This document shows positions 9,990 through 19,305 of a DNA stretch of 64,000 nucleotides, piece after piece. The first letter of the stretch is position 1. Each line of letters begins with the position of its first letter. This DNA comes from Ostreococcus mediterraneus (lineage: Eukaryota; Chlorophyta; Mamiellophyceae; Mamiellales; Bathycoccaceae), in contig WMKK01000005.1 of the NCBI GenBank assembly GCA_012295225.1, positions 316,958 through 380,957 on the forward strand, written 5' to 3'. A model generated the notes under the pieces. The model was not told the DNA's origin. It worked only from the letters and a program-made list of their open reading frames with translations, and did not search any database. The position numbers and the translations under genes were made by a program.

Positions 9990-12899
9990 TCACTCACGCT
10001 TCTTGGGTACGCGACGACCGACGACTAAATTACCGTCGGCGCACCGCTCAGAGACAAACATTGAATTCGCCGCCGCGCCTTCGCCTTCGGGGGTCTCAAA
10101 CTTCAGTAAATGATGCGCACCACCGAAATCAGCCCAAACTGCAGTGGGCAAAACCCCACTTCCATGACTATCTTTCACCAAGCTCCACTTGCCTTTACCC
10201 CATGGAGTGTCGAGCGCGCCTTGGTCTAAGAATTTCATCGGCGTCGCGCCCGCCCACGACCAATCGCCGCCGGCGACGAGCGACTTTGCAAAGGCGTGAT
10301 TTTCGACATCGCTCGATGACATCGCGCTCGCGTGTGTCTCCGCTGCGCACGCACCCGACGTGTCATCACCTGCTTTGGCCAAGCCAGGTCCACCAGACCA
10401 TTTCATGAAGCCCTCAGTGAAAGTCGACGAGTCTTCGCCGGCGCCGTAATACGCGTACGCGTCCCGCATGCGTTCGAGTTCGCCTGGATGATAACTGAAA
10501 TGAATCATCACTGGCGAGTGACGAGGCGTCTTATCCTTGCGCATGAACACGAATACGGTCTTTGAATTGGCAAAGCATAAGTAGTTGAGCGTGCGTCGCG
10601 TGACGCCGACGGCGACGGTTTCGCCGTACGATGGATAGAAGACGGCGGCGTTGAAGGCGTCTTGCTCTTGAATCGTGGAAACATCAGCGCCTAAAGCCGT
10701 CGTGCGCGTGGCCACGCGTTCGGCGAGCGCAACCGATTCGTACGTTGGCGCAAGTCTGAAAAATCCAGCATCGACGGACGCGACGCGGCCACCGTGAAGG
10801 AATCGACTCCAATCCATAGATGGGTCGTCGACGACATGGTCGTAGCCGTACGCCGTAACGTCGTCCCAGCCATCGCTCGCGGATTCGAGATCAGAATCGC
10901 CATAGAAGTACTTAGACGGGTCATCGAGTAGTACAACTGCTGGATCAACGTATACCACGCCGCGGCCGTTGAGTAAGATGGTGTGGATGGTGTACCATTT
11001 GAGCGCGACGCTCGAAAGCGTCGGCGTCGTCGACGACGGACGAACGGCGGCGACGCCAGCGGCGGCAGCCAAGCTCGCCACGTCTTCGTCATTCGTCACT
11101 ACAAGCGTGCGGTTGGTGAGACCGTGTGCGTTTATGCCACGCTCAAGAAGCATGCGCACGAGGTCTGATTCATTCGCGCTCGCGACAATCACTACGACAT
11201 CGTCTTTGACGTCGAGCATCATTCCGCCGAGCGTGTCGCAAATGCGCTTCGCTGTCGCGTCCAATATCGCCTTCGCACACGCGAGCTTTGTGTCGTCTAC
11301 CATGTGGAGTTCACGCTCAAGACCAGTAATAGCACCTTTCCACGCCGTCATCGGCGCGCATGTCTTGGCACCGATAGTCGCAACTTTCCACGTCTTACTT
11401 CCCACGACGCCGTCGTTGATGCTATGCAAATGCTCGGCTTCGAGCGCCACCATACTCTTCACGCCCTTTTCACACCCAATGACGCACTCGAGCGACGCAA
11501 GAGGGGCATTTTTCGTGTAATACTCATGCACGAGCTTGATTTTATTCGACTTGTCCGTGTGATAATTCGCATGCATCGCCACGGGGCGATGTCGTTCGCG
11601 TCGTAGCCGCGGCTCGTGACGAACAATTCTAAACATCACCTTGCTGTTTAAAAAGCAAAACGGATGCAATACGCGCACAGTGGCGCCGGATGTCATGTGG
11701 TCATCGCGACTGGCAAACCATAGTTCCAAATTGTACCCACTCTGATCCCATAAGTCTTCAGTAGCCATGCGATGTGCCATGATTTTCATCAAACGCGCGC
11801 TCGCGCGCGTGGCGCCGACGTACCACATGCCGCTATTCAACGCCGCCGCTCGAAACGATCCAGCGCGCTTACGCGCTGGCCCCATCGACGCGTCATCGAT
11901 GGTTTGCAGAAAACCGTTCGCCGAGTCGTTGTCAAAGCCGTCACTCATGCTCTCGATGTCGCTATCGCGGTACAAGTACGGGAATGGATTTTGTTGATAG
12001 GCGACATCCGTGTCGGTGAGGAGCACCGAGCACCCGACGGCGACGAATTCCTCAATCAACGCAAACTTCTTCGCGCTCACCTTGTGATTACCCTGCACGT
12101 CATCAATTTTCAAGTAGTAGGGCACGCCGAGTGAGGTGAGCTTGACCGACAACGGCACGTCGAGGGCGATGACCATGAAGTTTGGAATGTTCAACGCCTT
12201 GAGCATGCGTAGAAATTCATCGAGGCCAGGCGCTTGGGAATTCGCCACAGCGGCGAGGACTTCACGATTTACCGCGACGCGACGCAGGACGTCGCATAAA
12301 TCTGTCCTATTTTCGCAATTTTGTGGCCACACGGGGTCGCTGGGAGAAACGATGTAATCCAACGCGCGCGGGGAGCCCCAAACTTTGGCATCTACTGATT
12401 TCGGCTCGCACATGTTTTCTCGCGCGTCGTCTGGCGAGAATGCATCCGGACGCGCGCCATCGATCGCGCGCACGGTGAATGGATCGAGCGGCGCAACTCG
12501 CCTCGGATTCTCTCGCACAGGATTACGTGCGAGCACGTCGGAAGAATCACTAGCACCCGCTGACGCGACATCCGCCATCGGCGTCGTCGCCGTAATCGTT
12601 TCATCCTTTGCCCCGACGATAATCACGCCCCCGTCGTCCTCTTTGTCGTGCACAGCCGCGTGCGCGCGAGCAAAGATAACCCGCGCCTCTTCGTCTAAAC
12701 TCGCGCGAATCCCATCGCTCATCTCGCGCTTCATCATTGGATTTGGGTTTCCATTTGGAAATTTCTCCGCGAGCGCCGACCGGCGAAAATCAACGCGCAG
12801 CAACGCGGCGACGAGCCCGAGAAGCACCCCATGGGTAAGCGCCCGCATCGCCCGCCCGCGACGTCCGACTCCACTACCGCCCACACTCATGGTCTTCAC
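9990..12899 (-). CDS. type II membrane glycosyltransferase with two GT77-like domains
   Basis: A 969-residue protein with a short cytosolic tail and a membrane anchor at about residues 19-35, fitting a Golgi enzyme. Two tandem copies of a nucleotide-diphospho-sugar transferase domain follow. Copy 1 (about 200-470) has the metal-binding TDTDV at 295-299 and then YLYRDSDIESMSDGFD. Copy 2 (about 565-840) aligns well (YFYGDSDLESASDGWD), but the DxD position reads VDPAV (652-654), losing the second Asp. GT77 enzymes include plant arabinosyltransferases and xylosyltransferases of cell-wall polymers and glycoproteins. Copy 1 is probably catalytic and copy 2 binding or structural; that is inference. 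Confidence 0.82.
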   Translation of the reverse strand: MKTMSVGGSGVGRRGRAMRALTHGVLLGLVAALLRVDFRRSALAEKFPNGNPNPMMKREMSDGIRASLDEEARVIFARAHAAVHDKEDDGGVIIVGAKDETITATTPMADVASAGASDSSDVLARNPVRENPRRVAPLDPFTVRAIDGARPDAFSPDDARENMCEPKSVDAKVWGSPRALDYIVSPSDPVWPQNCENRTDLCDVLRRVAVNREVLAAVANSQAPGLDEFLRMLKALNIPNFMVIALDVPLSVKLTSLGVPYYLKIDDVQGNHKVSAKKFALIEEFVAVGCSVLLTDTDVAYQQNPFPYLYRDSDIESMSDGFDNDSANGFLQTIDDASMGPARKRAGSFRAAALNSGMWYVGATRASARLMKIMAHRMATEDLWDQSGYNLELWFASRDDHMTSGATVRVLHPFCFLNSKVMFRIVRHEPRLRRERHRPVAMHANYHTDKSNKIKLVHEYYTKNAPLASLECVIGCEKGVKSMVALEAEHLHSINDGVVGSKTWKVATIGAKTCAPMTAWKGAITGLERELHMVDDTKLACAKAILDATAKRICDTLGGMMLDVKDDVVVIVASANESDLVRMLLERGINAHGLTNRTLVVTNDEDVASLAAAAGVAAVRPSSTTPTLSSVALKWYTIHTILLNGRGVVYVDPAVVLLDDPSKYFYGDSDLESASDGWDDVTAYGYDHVVDDPSMDWSRFLHGGRVASVDAGFFRLAPTYESVALAERVATRTTALGADVSTIQEQDAFNAAVFYPSYGETVAVGVTRRTLNYLCFANSKTVFVFMRKDKTPRHSPVMIHFSYHPGELERMRDAYAYYGAGEDSSTFTEGFMKWSGGPGLAKAGDDTSGACAAETHASAMSSSDVENHAFAKSLVAGGDWSWAGATPMKFLDQGALDTPWGKGKWSLVKDSHGSGVLPTAVWADFGGAHHLLKFETPEGEGAAANSMFVSERCADGNLVVGRRVPKKRE

Positions 12900-12907
12900 G
12901 CCGTCTT

Positions 12908-13129
12908 CTATCGCTTCTTTTTGATTTCTCGGCTCAACGTTTCGCCGAGATCAACCGCCGCGTCCACGGCGTAGTCGCTAATCCTCAACACCGACTCCAC
13001 CGCCCCACGCACGTTATCGTTTGGGATCTTACGCGTGTGAACAGATATAAAACCCGTGCGTTGGCCGACAGATAACGCCAGTGAAGTCACGCAGACGCTA
13101 TAGATGGCTTGCGACAGGAGATGCGCCAT
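12908..13129 (-). CDS. small hypothetical protein, 73 residues
   Basis: Begins MAHLLSQAIYSVCVTSLALSVG, a short hydrophobic N-terminal segment, and continues with an amphipathic C-terminal part ending REIKKKR. I do not recognise it. Its stop codon lies only 8 bases before the start codon of the glycosyltransferase on the same strand, so either both are read from one transcript, or this frame is part of the leader of that gene. Composition resembles coding DNA, but there is no independent support. Confidence 0.42.
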   Translation of the reverse strand: MAHLLSQAIYSVCVTSLALSVGQRTGFISVHTRKIPNDNVRGAVESVLRISDYAVDAAVDLGETLSREIKKKR

Positions 13130-13327
13130 GCAAAATCAATCTATCCAAAACAACGAAATGTGCGCGCGTGTGTAATGCGCGTCGCCGCCTGCGACGTCGG
13201 TCGCCTTGCGCGTCGATCGCGGACGAGCGTCAAGCGTCGCGTTCGCGCGCGCGATGGGCGTCGGTCGCGATGCGTCGCCGCAAGCCGCGAGGCGCTTTCT
13301 GACGTCACAACGTGACGCAGCGCGCTC

Positions 13328-13861
13328 ATGTCTGCGCACACAATCACCGCCTCGTGCGCGTCGCTGACGGCGACGCACCGCTCTCGCGCGCGCACGATTG
13401 CTCGCGCGAATGGGGATGAGCGCGTCGTGACGAGCGTGCGGCTGACGCGTCGTGACGCCACACCCATCGCGCGCACCCACGAGCATTCTCGTCGCGCCGT
13501 GTTGGCGCTGCCCGCGCTCGTGAGCGCGCTGGCGATCGTCCCAGCGAGCGACGCGATGTTCAACTCTGACCTGGACAAACCCATCGAAGACGGCCCGCGT
13601 GCGATTGCCGTCGCGCTCGCCGCGCAGGCGGCGTTGCAGGATATCGTGGCGCAGAACAATTTGTTCGCCACAACGTGCGAGGCGCCTGTTTTTGCGTGCG
13701 ATTTGAGTCAGCTGAACGTGAAAACGTCAAGTCGGGTATCTGGGCCGCTGCGTCGGTCGTTGCCGACATTTTCAGAGGTGTATGGCGTCGATCCGTACGC
13801 GAGTGGGGATATTTTACAGAACGTGAGCACCTTGGAAGCTATATTTAGTACGTACGAGTGA
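13328..13861 (+). CDS. probable thylakoid-lumen protein of unknown function
   Basis: A 177-residue protein. The first 50 or so residues are Ser/Thr/Arg-rich like a plastid transit peptide. They lead to SRRAVLALPALVSALAIVPASDA, a twin-arginine signal followed by a hydrophobic core and an AxA-type cleavage site, which is the classical Tat-type lumen-targeting arrangement. The mature part (about 100 residues from MFNSDLDKP) contains two cysteines (TTCEAPVFACDL) but no family I recognise. The targeting inference is good; the function is open. Confidence 0.68.
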   Translation: MSAHTITASCASLTATHRSRARTIARANGDERVVTSVRLTRRDATPIARTHEHSRRAVLALPALVSALAIVPASDAMFNSDLDKPIEDGPRAIAVALAAQAALQDIVAQNNLFATTCEAPVFACDLSQLNVKTSSRVSGPLRRSLPTFSEVYGVDPYASGDILQNVSTLEAIFSTYE

Positions 13862-14010
13862 TGCGATGTGATGTTTCGTGCGCCGCGCGTCGCGTGTGCT
13901 GGAATGTTTTTTTTGTTGACACGTCGCGCTAACCGCCGTGTTTTCGTCGCGCTACGCGCGTAGAGAGTAACAACGCCCGCGTAAAGGTTGATTTTAAAGG
14001 TGGTCCAGAA

Positions 14011-14199
14011 ATGATTGGATTGATTGATCGAGGGTTGACGGATTTATTCAACGATTTACCTCCCGATGCGTTTGCCGCGGGCAAGGCTGTGTTCGATGCG
14101 TGTGATTTGACGGTTGACGCCACGGCGGAAGCGGAGCTTGAGTGTCGTATTATTCGCGCCGTTGCTCAAAACAAGCGGCCATCGGGTGGTCAATCATAA
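14011..14199 (+). CDS. small hypothetical protein, 62 residues
   Basis: Starts MIGLIDRGLTDLFNDLPPDAF and is rich in acidic residues and alanine; probably helical and soluble. It lies 149 bp after the lumen-type gene in the same direction and converges on the aldehyde dehydrogenase gene. No known family is recognised. The composition is plausible for coding DNA but the length gives little statistical support; it could also be the last exon of an unrecognised spliced gene. Confidence 0.38.
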   Translation: MIGLIDRGLTDLFNDLPPDAFAAGKAVFDACDLTVDATAEAELECRIIRAVAQNKRPSGGQS

Positions 14200-14288
14200 A
14201 TTTGTGTGTTTGTGTACGTACTAGCATCGTTTACTTTTTGTATTAAATCTTTTGCGATTCATTTTTAAAACCGCAAAACAAAAATGCG

Positions 14289-15803
14289 TTACGCCATCGT
14301 ATAAGACGGTCTCGCGAGATTTATCACCGTCGTCTTCACCTTGCACATGAAGTTGATAGTGTTTGCTACGCCAGCACTGGCAATGCCGGATGACTTCACG
14401 CCCTGAAACGGGAAGTGGTCGGGACCGCGCGAGGGAGGGCCGTTGATTTGTACTGTGCCCGTTTCCATCGCGTCGCTCAAGCGAATAGCCCGGTCTATGT
14501 CTTTCGTGAACACGCACCCTTGAAGACCGAAGCGCGACTTGTTTACGTATTCAAGTGCCTCGGCTTCGGTTTTCACACGCACCACGGGCAGCACCGGCCC
14601 GAATGGTTCTTCCCAGCAAATTTTCATGTCTTGCGTGACATTGTCAATCAACAACGGCCAAATCAAATTGTCCTCGCGTCTCCACTCTTGGCAAAGCTTG
14701 GCTCCCTTGTCTTTGGCGTCGAGGACGAGCGATTCTATGAAATCCGCCGAGCTCTTGGAGATGACTGCGGTGATTTTCGCGTTGTCTTCAGGCTGCCCCA
14801 CCGTGAGCTCAGTAATTTTTGCATTTACCTTGGCGATTAACTCGTCAGCTATTTCATCAAACACCACGAGAAGCTTCACCGCCGTGCACCGTTGACCTGC
14901 GTATGAATACGCCCCAGCAATAATGCTCTTCGCCGCTAAATCGAGGTCCGCGTCAGGAAGCACCAAGCACGCATCTTTTCCTCCTAACTCTGTCTGAAGC
15001 GCAACCATTCCAGATTTTTGTGCGACGCGAATACCCGTCTCGCCCCCAGTGAAAGAAATAGCATCCACTCCCGGGTGCTGAGTGAGATAATCACCGATTT
15101 CACCGCCTCGTCCAGTCACTGCGTTGATGCACCCAGGCGGAAAGCCCGCCTTGAGGAAGCATTGAATCATATGCAGCGTCGCCGTGCACCCTTGCGTAGG
15201 CGGCTTCACTACGACGGTATTCCCCGCAATCAACGCCGGCGCAATCTTGCTCACGCACAAGTTGATCGGGTAATTAAAGGGTGGAATGCACAGCACCACG
15301 CCCACTGGAACTTTGCTCGACATGCACAACTTGTTGCGTTCGTGTCCCGGAAAAGAGTCCGACATCAAAAGTTTTCCTTCGCCCAAAATACGCACACCTT
15401 CCTCCGCGGTGTACTCAATCAAATCTGCCGACCGTACCACCTCCGTCACCGCATCTTTCTGCCCTTTCGCCACCTCCAGCACGAGCGCGTCCGCCATCGA
15501 TTGCGCGTGCTCACGCATCAAACGCGCCGCCTCGTGTAACTTGGCCGCGCGCGCGTGCAACGGCGTCTGCGCCCAGCCACGCTGCGCCGCCCGCGCCGCC
15601 GCGAACACCCCATCCACCTCCGTCGTCGTACACGCCTGGAACGTACTCGCGCGAATATTCCCCTTGGATGGATTCAACGCATCGCACGTCGAGCCGCTCG
15701 CGCTCTCGCGCCACGCGCCACCGACGGCGAATTTAAACGTCCCGGCATCCGTCTTGAGGTCGGCGTAGAATGTAGACATGGCGCGACGCGATGATGCGAA
15801 CAA
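14289..15803 (-). CDS. non-phosphorylating NADP-dependent glyceraldehyde-3-phosphate dehydrogenase (ALDH11/GAPN)
   Basis: A 504-residue aldehyde dehydrogenase. Catalytic residues are visible: Asn in PPFNYP (N177), Glu in QTELGGKDA (E272) and the nucleophile Cys in AGQRCTAVK (C306). Segments such as SFPGHERNKLC and NGPPSRGPDHFPFQGVKSSG are typical of GAPN, which oxidises glyceraldehyde 3-phosphate to 3-phosphoglycerate while making cytosolic NADPH. A second ATG at codon 9 (MSTFY) could be the true start, since GAPN is normally cytosolic and the first eight residues add little. Confidence 0.92.
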   Translation of the reverse strand: MFASSRRAMSTFYADLKTDAGTFKFAVGGAWRESASGSTCDALNPSKGNIRASTFQACTTTEVDGVFAAARAAQRGWAQTPLHARAAKLHEAARLMREHAQSMADALVLEVAKGQKDAVTEVVRSADLIEYTAEEGVRILGEGKLLMSDSFPGHERNKLCMSSKVPVGVVLCIPPFNYPINLCVSKIAPALIAGNTVVVKPPTQGCTATLHMIQCFLKAGFPPGCINAVTGRGGEIGDYLTQHPGVDAISFTGGETGIRVAQKSGMVALQTELGGKDACLVLPDADLDLAAKSIIAGAYSYAGQRCTAVKLLVVFDEIADELIAKVNAKITELTVGQPEDNAKITAVISKSSADFIESLVLDAKDKGAKLCQEWRREDNLIWPLLIDNVTQDMKICWEEPFGPVLPVVRVKTEAEALEYVNKSRFGLQGCVFTKDIDRAIRLSDAMETGTVQINGPPSRGPDHFPFQGVKSSGIASAGVANTINFMCKVKTTVINLARPSYTMA

Positions 15804-15823
15804 CCGCGCGGTGAGTGCACGCC

Positions 15824-15870
15824 TCGCCGTCGCCGTCGCCGTCGCCGTCGTCGTCGTCGTCGCCGCCGAC
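15824..15870. repeat. GTC/GCC trinucleotide run
   Basis: Imperfect trinucleotide tract of gccgtc and gtcgtc units, located just upstream of the aldehyde dehydrogenase start in the divergent promoter shared with the exostosin gene. Confidence 0.8.
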
Positions 15871-15945
15871 CGTCGTCGACTGTCGCCGGCGCGGCGTCGC
15901 CAAAGGGGCTTTGCGGGTGGGCGGCGTCGTGTGCTATACCCTATA

Positions 15946-15969
15946 CCCTAAATTGTGGATATTTTAGGG
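15946..15969. promoter_or_regulatory. inverted telomere-type heptamers (CCCTAAA ... TTTAGGG)
   Basis: CCCTAAA at 15946-15952 and TTTAGGG at 15963-15969 form a perfect inverted pair with a 10-base spacer, preceded by a further ctatacccta unit. TTTAGGG is the plant-type telomere repeat. Telo-box elements of this sequence are known in plant promoters. The pair sits between divergent genes, so a regulatory role is plausible but unproven. Confidence 0.4.
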
Positions 15970-16043
15970 GTTTGACCCACGCGCAGCCAGCGTCACGACG
16001 CGTCGCGACGCGTCAAACTCGCCGGCGCGCGCGAACGCGTGCG

Positions 16044-17558
16044 ATGGCGCTGCGCGTGCGCCTGCCCGGACGCCGAATGCGATGCAGTTCATCCCCGCCC
16101 TCGTTCCCGTCGCCGTCGATCGCCGGCGCGCGCGGCGCGCGGCGCGTGGCGTACGCGCTCGCGGCGCTCTCGCTCGCAACGATCATCTTGTGCGCGCGCG
16201 CGAGCGATGTGCGCGCGCGCGAAGGTGGAGGATGGATGCCGTCGCGAGCGAATCTATCGCACGCGAAGAGTGGGGTCAGATGGCAGGCGACGCAGATGGT
16301 GCACGCGGTGCGACGCGGCGTCTTGGAGGTGTTCTCGTGGAATGGATATAGGAGCGGCGCGGATGAGTACGGGGGGCGGACGTTTACGGCGACGTGCGCC
16401 GAGGGCGACGGTAAGGGGACATTTCCGGTGAATAGAGAAAGGTTTGAGTCGTTGGCACAGCTGTGCGACGCGATGGGAGAGCTGGAAGGTGGGTTTAGGG
16501 TGTATACGGTCGGGTTATCACCACTCGCGCAGTTGCGATACGCGCTTTTATCTTGGGCGCCGACGTTTAACCGCGGCTACGATGTGGAGAGGCAGCTCGT
16601 GCGCTGGTTCGCGAATGGGCCGTTCAGCACGAGAAATCCAAAGCACGCGACGGCATTCTTCATGCCCGTCATGCCGTATTTGGATAGAGTTTCAGGATTT
16701 CCGGGAGACGGACGGAGAAATATGAGAGACAGTTTTAACGCGTTTGTGCATTCACAAGAAGGGACAAGGCTATGGTCGAAGACAGCGTGTAAGCGGTTCA
16801 CGACGGTCGTGCACGATTATGGCACGAGTATCGCCATGGACGAGCCTGAAGTGTTGAGGACTACGACGTTTATCTCGTCGAACGCGGAGACGATGGGGCG
16901 TAGCGACATCGCCGTTGAGATGGGAGAAGTGCTTGACGGTAATGGCCCTTACAGTCCGAAGAAGGATGTGAGTTCGGTGTGTTCTTCTTCATTTTACTTA
17001 CCGGAAAAAGCGATCGAGTACGATGTGTTCGGCCGGTATCCTCGCTTTCGTCGCACGACGCTTTTATCGTTCCAAGGCGGGATGTCGAGCGACGTGCGGC
17101 GGCGCGTTGCCGAGCTCGTGTCAAACGAGAGAGACCCGAGCATGGACGTGACTTTCGACGGTCATGTCGCGCCAAGCAGTTACATGCAAAATCTCGCGTC
17201 TTCCAAGTTTTGCCTGCACATGAAGGGAACCAGAGTCGTTAGCCCGAGACTCATCGAGAGCATCTGGTTTGGTTGCGTCCCAGTCATCCTCGCCGACAAC
17301 TACGACTTACCGCTCTCTCATCTCCTCGACTGGAGCAAATTCTCCATTATCATTCCAGAATCCGAGTCCCACACTCTATTCAACAGGACGCGATCAGCAA
17401 CGTGGGCCGTATTGCACGACAACCTGAGACGAGTGTCCCCGATGTTTCTCTATCACCGTCGTCCCGTCTTTGGCGACGCGCTCTACTCCACCGCCCTCGT
17501 CGTACGAGATCGCATCGAGGCTCGCTCGAGCGCGTGCGACGAAAACCCCTTTGTGTAA
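16044..17558 (+). CDS. exostosin-family glycosyltransferase (GT47)
   Basis: A 505-residue type II membrane protein with an anchor at about residues 35-52 (RRVAYALAALSLATIILC). The C-terminal half has the exostosin signature: LLSFQGG, then SKFCLHMKGTRVVSPRLIESIWFGCVPVILADNYDLPL. GT47 members in plants transfer galactose, xylose, arabinose or glucuronate to cell-wall polymers in the Golgi; the acceptor here cannot be read. The frame is open to 15972 but the added residues are Arg-rich, so the ATG at 16044 was chosen. It is divergent from GAPN. Confidence 0.87.
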   Translation: MALRVRLPGRRMRCSSSPPSFPSPSIAGARGARRVAYALAALSLATIILCARASDVRAREGGGWMPSRANLSHAKSGVRWQATQMVHAVRRGVLEVFSWNGYRSGADEYGGRTFTATCAEGDGKGTFPVNRERFESLAQLCDAMGELEGGFRVYTVGLSPLAQLRYALLSWAPTFNRGYDVERQLVRWFANGPFSTRNPKHATAFFMPVMPYLDRVSGFPGDGRRNMRDSFNAFVHSQEGTRLWSKTACKRFTTVVHDYGTSIAMDEPEVLRTTTFISSNAETMGRSDIAVEMGEVLDGNGPYSPKKDVSSVCSSSFYLPEKAIEYDVFGRYPRFRRTTLLSFQGGMSSDVRRRVAELVSNERDPSMDVTFDGHVAPSSYMQNLASSKFCLHMKGTRVVSPRLIESIWFGCVPVILADNYDLPLSHLLDWSKFSIIIPESESHTLFNRTRSATWAVLHDNLRRVSPMFLYHRRPVFGDALYSTALVVRDRIEARSSACDENPFV

Positions 17559-17746
17559 CCGCGCGTTCGTCATCTTCGCGCACCATCGCACGTCGCGCGC
17601 TAGCACTTGTAACATGTATCAACGTTTTGGCTGCACAATGAGCGTTTTTTAAAGCGTTTTTTTCCCCTCGTCGTGTCGTTCCATGTCGCCCACGCGTTTC
17701 ACCCCCCCACGTCGCCGCGCGCGACGCATTCGAACGCGCGACGCGC

Positions 17747-19222
17747 ATGGCGCCTCCACCCACCGCCGGCGTATCGCGCAAACCATCGCTTTTTACCTGC
17801 GCGCTGCGCGCCGACGACGCACACGTCGACACGTCGGTGCATGTCCATGATGGTGCACCACAGTCATTGGAGGAATGCGCGCGTCGAGTCGCGCGGGATT
17901 TGCGCATCAAGCTCCTCGACGCCGTGGTGCGCGGACGCACAACGCTGAAGCCAAGCGCGCCGCCGTCAGCGCAGACGGCGACGTCGAGGGCGAAGCGCGA
18001 GCGGGGTTGGGAGACGGTTCGCGCGCGTCGCGTCGGCTCGACGCTGGCGGAGGTTCGCGGCGACGAGGCTCGTGATTGCGATGATGGGTGTCATCGTGAA
18101 GATGGCGAAGGTGCGATTGCGCGGATGATGGCGGTGTGTAAATTTGTCATGTCTGTGTGTGCGGAGATTTTACAGCCGGCGCATGCGGATATTGAGTGTG
18201 CGGCGTCGGCGGAGGCGGAGCGGGCGATGGCGCCGCCGCTCGGGACGCACGTTATTCGTCGCATATCTTTGGTGGATGGTGATGACGCTACGCGAAGCGT
18301 GTACTTTCAAGAACAAAGCTCGTTTAAATTCGAAACCATTCGTACGGCGGATCATTTCATTGATGGCGCTCATCAGTGCGTGTACGCGAGCTGTAAGGTG
18401 CAAACGTTGCCGCGGGTTTCGTCCTCCGGGGCTGTGATCACGATACATTTAGATGCGCCGCCGCCGATGACCATGCATGAATCGATGAAAGATGACGTCC
18501 GCGAAGGGTGTTTTGTAGAACTCCTCGGTGCCTCGGGTCATCCTGATTATTTGCGCCGCGTGAAGAATCATGATGGCGATGTTGAGGAAGGCGAAATCTA
18601 TGAGTTTAATCTTCCTTCGCTGCGCGTGAGCGGCTTGGCGCGAGGATACCCCATCGGTGAACTCGAAGGTGAGGTTCGAGTGACGTGCAAGTCAACTGGA
18701 TTAGTTACAAACATAAAGTTTCGACCGTTTGACGTTGAAACGTCGCCAGCGTTTCGTAACATTGTTTCTGGCACGATGTCATTTACGAATGCCGACGTAC
18801 AGCGCTTGATTCTGGGCACGTGGGATACGCGCGTCTTGTGTGGACGAATCCCAGATAAAGGTGCAAAAGTGGACGATATGAATGAAATATTATTCGATGC
18901 GCATGATTTTGACGTTGCGCCACTGACAACGGCGACAGGAGTCAAGAGTTTAAAGCACGCTATTTGTTCGCCGGCGTACATGTGCAATAAGCGATTGTGG
19001 CAAAGCATCGTCGAAGCGTTACGAGTGGCCGAGTTGAACGAGCCCGAACGTTCAATCGTAGACGAGTGGATTGGGCAAGCACCTTCTGCAGTGAAGGAGA
19101 AAGTTGATGAGAACATTCGCATGGGCTACGAAATGGCTGCCATTGTTGCAGACTCTCCGTCAGATGACGCTCCGCCGCCACTCCCACGCTTTTGGTTTCC
19201 AGTTTCAAAAACTGAAGAATGA
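17747..19222 (+). CDS. oxysterol-binding-protein-like protein, divergent
   Basis: A 491-residue protein. Between about residues 275 and 370, a pattern EIYEFNLPSLRVSGLARGYPIGELEGEVRV, then CKSTGLVTNIKFRPF and ILGTWDTRVLCG follows the C-terminal half of the OSBP/ORP lipid-transfer barrel (glycine-tryptophan-aspartate turn and TG-x-x-x-x-I-x-F strand). The diagnostic EQVSHHPP motif is not present; at most an EQSSF segment stands near its place. ORPs carry sterols or phosphoinositides between membranes. The assignment is by pattern only, and an unrelated beta-rich protein is possible. The N-terminal 150 residues are low in recognisable structure. Confidence 0.5.
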   Translation: MAPPPTAGVSRKPSLFTCALRADDAHVDTSVHVHDGAPQSLEECARRVARDLRIKLLDAVVRGRTTLKPSAPPSAQTATSRAKRERGWETVRARRVGSTLAEVRGDEARDCDDGCHREDGEGAIARMMAVCKFVMSVCAEILQPAHADIECAASAEAERAMAPPLGTHVIRRISLVDGDDATRSVYFQEQSSFKFETIRTADHFIDGAHQCVYASCKVQTLPRVSSSGAVITIHLDAPPPMTMHESMKDDVREGCFVELLGASGHPDYLRRVKNHDGDVEEGEIYEFNLPSLRVSGLARGYPIGELEGEVRVTCKSTGLVTNIKFRPFDVETSPAFRNIVSGTMSFTNADVQRLILGTWDTRVLCGRIPDKGAKVDDMNEILFDAHDFDVAPLTTATGVKSLKHAICSPAYMCNKRLWQSIVEALRVAELNEPERSIVDEWIGQAPSAVKEKVDENIRMGYEMAAIVADSPSDDAPPPLPRFWFPVSKTEE

Positions 19223-19305
19223 ACAAATTCACATACGAACACAAATGTGTAATAAAAATGCTGTTTTCCTATGCTTTCTATCAGTACAAGTACCCTACGA
19301 GACAT

